64,000 bases of DNA, from positions 2,115,001 through 2,179,000 of the forward strand of contig NZ_CP043476.1 in NCBI RefSeq assembly GCF_009769165.1, in the 5' to 3' direction. Origin of the DNA: Xanthomonas hyacinthi. Lineage in GTDB: Bacteria; Pseudomonadota; Gammaproteobacteria; Xanthomonadales; Xanthomonadaceae. The position numbers were made by a program, and so were the translations under genes. The notes beneath the pieces are model-generated. The model saw nothing but the letters and a program-made list of their open reading frames with translations. It had not been told where the DNA came from and ran no database searches. Shown one piece after another: positions 61,001-64,000 of this stretch (positions are counted from its first letter, which is position 1; every line of letters begins with the position of its first letter).

Positions 61001-61479
61001 ACGAAGGCCTGGAACAGGCGCAGCGACACCCATTCGTGGCGATAGAGGTTGCGTTCCTGCAATTGCCCGCGCAGTCGCGCCTGGAAGGCAACGCTGGCCT
61101 TGCCCAGGTCGTGCAGCAATGCGGCCAGCTGCGCCAGCAGCCGGATGTCTTCCGCACGATGCCAATCGTTCTCGTCGCCGCGACGCAGCACATTGCGCGT
61201 GGTGGTGCCTGTCGGTACTGCGCCCTGCGCATTGAAACGTCCGGTATCCCCGACGATCCACAAGAGTTCGCTATGGTCCAGGCCGCGGATCCAATGGCAA
61301 GCGACGGCAGTGTTCTTGCGCGCGGTACGGCGCAGGAGCTTGCGCAGGGTATCCAGGCCGGCCTGGGTGATCGGCGTCTGCCAGGTGCGGTCGCCGCGAC
61401 GCTCGGCGAACTGGTCGAGGATGCGTCGGGTCTCGGTCAGTGCGCGCTTGTCGCACTGGGACACCAGCAGGATGTTCAT
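58066..61479 (-). CDS. cas2-3: Cas2-Cas3 fusion nuclease-helicase (type I-F)
   Basis: A 1,137-residue fusion specific to type I-F. The N-terminal Cas2 domain (residues 1 to about 95; MNILLVSQCDKRALTETRRI) joins Cas1 for spacer acquisition. The HD nuclease domain carries LLHDLGKASVAF (His123-Asp124) and THHRLP. The SF2 helicase has Walker A MASTGCGKT (about residue 444), a DELD box in ILDELDDYAL (about 598) and motif VI QLAGRVQRHRG (about 878), followed by the accessory C-terminal domain. It degrades Cascade-marked DNA. Its ATG overlaps the cas1 stop (61476-61479), so the two are coupled. Confidence 0.96.
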   Translation of the reverse strand: MNILLVSQCDKRALTETRRILDQFAERRGDRTWQTPITQAGLDTLRKLLRRTARKNTAVACHWIRGLDHSELLWIVGDTGRFNAQGAVPTGTTTRNVLRRGDENDWHRAEDIRLLAQLAALLHDLGKASVAFQARLRGQLQERNLYRHEWVSLRLFQAFVGQDDDAGWLRRLSDPDDSDTLNWTANGRYRRDGLDINPGRPFEQLPPLAAAIAWLILTHHRLPLVPVADEKGAQDWLGRRARSFNPVWLEAPLSLVGHDWNEVRQPTELARIEPYWNPAGPLPVAAPAWRAQAARLAKRLAELRGRRDDEWLGNPYVTHLARLSLMLADHAYSRLGLDKNDQPVPERRPHLQTDAGPMANTTRNQAGTTVLNQSLVEHLLGVAHSAGLIAHALPGFERYLPRLAQHRGLRKRSADPRFAWQDKAADAATALREAARAQGAFIVNMASTGCGKTLGNARILYALADPQHGLRATYALGLRALTLQTGRSYQTDLHLREDELAIRVGGSASQALFDYYQQKAESRGSASVQSLLEEDSHVLYDGTTADHPLLSRALHDPEIRKLLSAPMLVCTVDHMVPATESLRAGRQIAPMLRLMSADLILDELDDYALEDLPALTRLVHWAGMLGTRVLLSSATLPPALLEGMYAAYRAGRMHYQRNRGADGGNADTAMMVPCLWADEFGVQTAACPDAASFAQQHLQFVGRRATRLQKAEPLRRGALLPLQLQARQREQMHAEFAEHVRTACLDLHAAHAQADPVSGKHVSFGLVRMANIDPLFDVAQALFLLGAPEDTRIHLCVYHARFPLLQRSAIEKQLDAAFDRRGDGLAVYRLPAIRAALDACPEQQQLFIVLASPVCEVGRDWDADWAVAEPSSMRSLIQLAGRVQRHRGTPGTAPNVLIFDTNLRHFRQMGQDAPAFVHPGFEQAHGARTERFRLQTHRLGELLRADEYTTLTALPRIQPLPQAKQQPQHHLADLEHARMADSMLPKPRTSVSTSARSAVMFPLDAACAWQYPQAALTGVLPQQQPFRDDPMPSTTLVLLPDEEEERLVLHRIEEGAVRRDETLYTAVERSQRHDVPLNPGPRIAPWGEFDLMALLAEQAEHLDLSLQHCAERLATVEVPESKQGWMFHPWLGFAKYK

Positions 61480-62462
61480 GCTGCACCATCGCGCTTCAGC
61501 AAGGCTGTCGCCAGCGCCACCTCCTTGAGCGTATCGATCATGAAATCCAGCGACTCGCTGCGCGCCAGCGCTTCGATGCAGTTCTGTCGAAACGCTTGTT
61601 CGTCGTCGCCGCGCATGGCCGACAGGAATGCTTGCGGCAGGATACTGGCATCCTTGACCAGGTCGGCGGCATCGAACACCAGTCCGCCGCGTCGGGTCTT
61701 GCCGTGCAGGACCGCCAGGCCATGCGGAAGTCCCAGCACCCATGTCGCAGTCGCGCCCAGGCCATAGGCGAGATAGTTGCCGTGATCGAGGAAACGATTG
61801 GCCGGATCGTTGCCAGCGCCGCGCTTGGCGCGGGTGAAATCGCCGTAGCCGACGGTGTCCACGGCCAGCTTGAACAACGCCTTGGTCAGGCGTGCTTCCT
61901 CGGTCAGCAGCGCAGTGTTGTCCTGCGCCAGTTCGATGTTCCTGGAGCTTCTGGCCAGCAACTCCTGCAGGCGAGCCGCGGGAGGGATGAAGCCGGCATC
62001 CTTGAGCGGACGCAGCAGCCATTGTTCGCCGATGCGCCGGGCACGCGCTTGCTGGAATGCCTTGGCCGCGCACAAACGCAGGTCGTCATCGAACCAGAAC
62101 CTGACCCAGGCCTGCAGATATTCGGTGGGGCGGTATTCGCTCCGGGGAGAGAACCAGGCGACCTCGACGTCCATTTCGTTCGCGGTGAACAGCGGCGTAC
62201 CGCCGCCACCGCAGAAGCCGACCAACACGCCGGCCTTGGCCAGCTCGCGCATCGCGGCCTGGGTTATCGACGTGCCCGTTCCGAGCAACAGCGTGGTGGT
62301 GTTCGCGATCGGGATGTTCCAGTAAAGCGAGCGCTTTCCCGCATCGGTCACATACTCGACGCGCCCGCCGTTGACCAGCACGCGGCAATGCTGGAGATAG
62401 TAGAGATTCGCCCGCTTGGAATGCAGGATCGTTTTCAGATCCGAGGCCGCCAGTTCGTCCAT
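61476..62462 (-). CDS. cas1: CRISPR integrase Cas1 (type I-F)
   Basis: A 328-residue metal-dependent integrase that inserts spacers with the Cas2 domain of Cas2-3. Metal ligands align with the known type I-F enzyme offset by one: Glu189 (LLTEEARLTK), His253 (VLHGKTRRGG) and Asp264/Asp267 (VFDAADLVKD). The N-terminal beta-domain begins DLKTILHSKRANLYYL. ATG 62462 has GGAG nine bases upstream. It is the first gene of the cas operon; the promoter should lie in 62463-62515 or just beyond. Confidence 0.96.
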   Translation of the reverse strand: MDELAASDLKTILHSKRANLYYLQHCRVLVNGGRVEYVTDAGKRSLYWNIPIANTTTLLLGTGTSITQAAMRELAKAGVLVGFCGGGGTPLFTANEMDVEVAWFSPRSEYRPTEYLQAWVRFWFDDDLRLCAAKAFQQARARRIGEQWLLRPLKDAGFIPPAARLQELLARSSRNIELAQDNTALLTEEARLTKALFKLAVDTVGYGDFTRAKRGAGNDPANRFLDHGNYLAYGLGATATWVLGLPHGLAVLHGKTRRGGLVFDAADLVKDASILPQAFLSAMRGDDEQAFRQNCIEALARSESLDFMIDTLKEVALATALLKRDGAA

Positions 62463-62664
62463 GTACGCTCCGTGGGGCCGGCAGCCATTGCCTATGCATC
62501 GGATCTGCAGCCCGTTCAGCCTTGGATATTAGACCAAAGTTGCCGCGATCCTGGATTCAGGCGGCGGACAATTTTTTCCCGGCTTAGAACATGGCATTGC
62601 AGCAGCTGGCCGAGCGGAGGCTGGTTTGCGATCCGCTCATCCCGGGGCCGGGAGCGGAGCTTGC

Positions 62665-62940
62665 CGGCCTCACCCCTCCGACCACACCGCCAACTCGTAG
62701 CTGTCGCGGTCGGCGAAATGGAAGCGGCGGCCGCCGGGGAATTCGAACCGCGGGCGGACGATGCGGCCGCCGCGGTCAGTGTGGCGTGGCCGGGTGCCAG
62801 GCGCAGGAAGCGCTGCAGGCGCAGGAAGCGCTGCAGGCGCAGGATGCGTTCCAGGGTCTTGGCGCCGTAGCCGAACGCGTTCTGGCAGCGGCGCCGCAGC
62901 GAGCGCTCGCTGATGCCCAGGCCGCGCAGCGCATTCAGAT
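62665..62940 (-). pseudogene. Fused debris of an AraC-type regulator and a VOC/glyoxalase-like protein
   Basis: The minus strand from 62940 reads LRGLGISERSLRRRCQNAF and KTLERILRLQRFLRL, the second helix-turn-helix of an AraC-family regulator, with an 18-bp tandem duplication giving LQRFLRLQRFLRL (about 62800-62850). It then shifts frame into FHFADRDSYELAVWSEG with a stop at 62672-62670, the C-terminal strand of a VOC-fold protein. There is no N-terminal half of either gene. It lies between cas1 and older debris. Confidence 0.6.
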
Positions 62941-62944
62941 CGCT

Positions 62945-63418
62945 CTTTGTAGCTGCCGCATATTCTGATCGTGACTTGCTCAGGTATGGAATTCCTTTAT
63001 CCTTAAGAGAGAAGGTGTAAGAACTCCCACCTTCAACAGCATAATTGAGTGCAGTACCGATTCTCATCGCGCATTCTGTGTGCGGAGCGATATGGAGGTG
63101 GTTCGGCTCAGCAACGGACGAAAGTTCGATGGAAATCCCATTGTATGGCATGGGTTTTCCACCGCTAGAAACTACATTGAAGATGTCCTCCGATAATTGG
63201 CCTTCAGAATTTGCAATTGATACTCTTTAGTCGGGATATCGAAGGGCTGATTGCCTATATTCATCAGATTCAATTCGATTTCGCCAGTTCCCGTGTCCAT
63301 CCGTTGGTTCGATTGATTCGCCGGATAGCGCAGTTCAACGCTCAGTCGTCCGCCGCATAGGAGGAGTTCGCAACGAACGAGCACATGCCAAAATCAATAT
63401 CATCGCCAGCTTGCTCAT
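62945..63418 (-). pseudogene. Frameshifted N-terminal remnant of a secreted protein, possibly an M35-like metalloendopeptidase
   Basis: It starts with a signal-peptide-like stretch (ATG 63418; MSKLAMILILACA), then in shifted frames SVELRYPANQSNQ, GEIELNLMNIGNQPFDIP, and, after a second shift near 63222, EDIFNVVSSGGKPMPYNG, LHIAPHTE and YTFSLKDKGIPYL. The Ig-like order (NIGNQP..., PYNG..., IAPH..., YTFSLKD) recalls the pro-region of M35/deuterolysin-type peptidases of Xanthomonas, but the zinc domain (HExxH) is missing. It is truncated by the AraC fragment. Family assignment is tentative. Confidence 0.45.
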
Positions 63419-63505
63419 GGCCGAATTTCCTTTATTTGGTTGCGAAGTATTTCGTAGACATTCGCGAGTCGCTCGGCGACGCCATGTGGGGCACCGGTGC
63501 GCCGT

Positions 63506-64000
63506 TCAGCGCTCCGACGGCCCACTCTCGTCGTAGCCGCGCGGGGTGAACAGGTCCGGCTGGATCAGTTCGATGAAGGCGCGCGCCTGCGCCGACAGGT
63601 ACTTGCCCTTGCGCACCACCACGCCGTAGCTGCGCGAAGGGAAATAGTCGCTCAGCGAGCGCGTGACCAGCTTGCCGCGGTCGGCCTCGGTGACGCAGAT
63701 CGAGCTGACGATGGAGATGCCCATGCCCATCGCCACGTACTGCTTGATCACCTCCCAGCCGCCCACCTCCAGTGCCACCGTGTACGGCACCCGCGCCTGC
63801 TGGAACACCAGGTCGACCAGGCGGTAGGTCACCTGGCGCTTGGGCGGCAGGATCAGCGGATACGGCGACAGGTCGTGCAGGGTCAGCTTGGGCTTGTTCG
63901 CCAGCGGGTGCTCGCGCGGGGCGATCAGCAGTTGTTCGAAGCGGTACACCGGCGCGTAGCTGAGGTCGGCCGGCACGTCGAGCATCGAGCCCACCGCCAA
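63506..64000 (-). CDS. LysR-family transcriptional regulator (C-terminal part, runs off window)
   Basis: About 164 residues of the effector-binding domain are visible; the helix-turn-helix lies beyond the right edge. Motifs LIAPREHPLANKPKLTLHDL, VGGWEVIKQYVAMGMGISIV and LVTRSLSDYFPSRSYGVVVRKG are typical of the CysB/Cbl-like branch of LysR proteins, which sense sulfur metabolites. That subfamily call is moderate. The stop at 63506 is followed by about 90 bases without features before the debris region. Confidence 0.85.
   Translation of the reverse strand: MAVGSMLDVPADLSYAPVYRFEQLLIAPREHPLANKPKLTLHDLSPYPLILPPKRQVTYRLVDLVFQQARVPYTVALEVGGWEVIKQYVAMGMGISIVSSICVTEADRGKLVTRSLSDYFPSRSYGVVVRKGKYLSAQARAFIELIQPDLFTPRGYDESGPSER

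Overview
The window is about 64 kb of GC-rich DNA that reads as a Xanthomonas-type gammaproteobacterial chromosome. The pointers are the tandem OhrR/Ohr peroxide locus, the split cobalamin-dependent ribonucleotide reductase with a histone-like gene between its halves, a perfect plant-inducible-promoter (PIP) box in front of an effector-like gene, many Xanthomonadaceae-style REP-like palindromes (GTAGGAGCGGCTTCAGCCGC), and an IS1595-type element. The species cannot be fixed from the window.

Layout. 1-10.4 kb: sirtuin end, a composite palindromic repeat (element A) joined to a decayed copy of the mccB tail, ohr/ohrR, an alpha/beta hydrolase with zapE, a frameshifted DMT transporter, a Zur-box-controlled divergent CobW GTPase/MerC pair, a nuclease gene broken by a 19-bp duplication, and cytochrome c5. 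10.4-17 kb: leucine/isovalerate catabolism (TetR regulator, isovaleryl-CoA dehydrogenase, methylcrotonyl-CoA carboxylase beta and alpha) with composite element B between the carboxylase genes. 17-24.2 kb: a candidate type III effector (XopAF/AvrXv3-like) with its PIP box, the Pat-type acetyltransferase, two EamA transporters, and a lipoprotein hydrolase. 24.5-30.2 kb: a MacAB-like ABC exporter operon interrupted by element C. 30.4-38.2 kb: an ABC ATPase remnant, a TonB siderophore receptor, a catalase-like protein with cytochrome b561 divergent from an ECF sigma/anti-sigma pair, and an M17 aminopeptidase. 38.3-43.4 kb: HAD phosphatase, AI-2E family permease, a YqjD/E/K-type membrane operon, and a Do-like protease. 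43.6-47.9 kb: nrdJ, histone-like gene, nrdJb.

49.2-62.5 kb holds a complete-looking type I-F CRISPR-Cas system on the minus strand: cas1, cas2-3, csy1, csy2, csy3, cas6f, then a leader and an array of 77 repeats and 76 spacers. The array's old end is cut off within one base of an IS1595-family element whose transposase is frameshifted. The catalytic residues of Cas1 and Cas6f and the HD/helicase motifs of Cas2-3 are present, so the system looks functional. Upstream of cas1 lies about 1 kb of gene debris, then a LysR-type regulator running off the window.

The most notable non-standard signals are: (1) matched ECF-type promoter motifs (GGGAATA-N15-CGTCC) facing both ways between the sigma operon and the catalase/cytochrome b561 operon; (2) three copies of a long composite palindromic element with an invariant CTTTTCTTTGC/GCAAAGAAAAG hairpin, one of which was duplicated in inverted orientation together with the mccB tail; (3) a terminator-like hairpin and an IHF-type site inside the CRISPR leader; (4) a palindromic intergenic repeat apparently domesticated as an in-frame linker of NrdJb.
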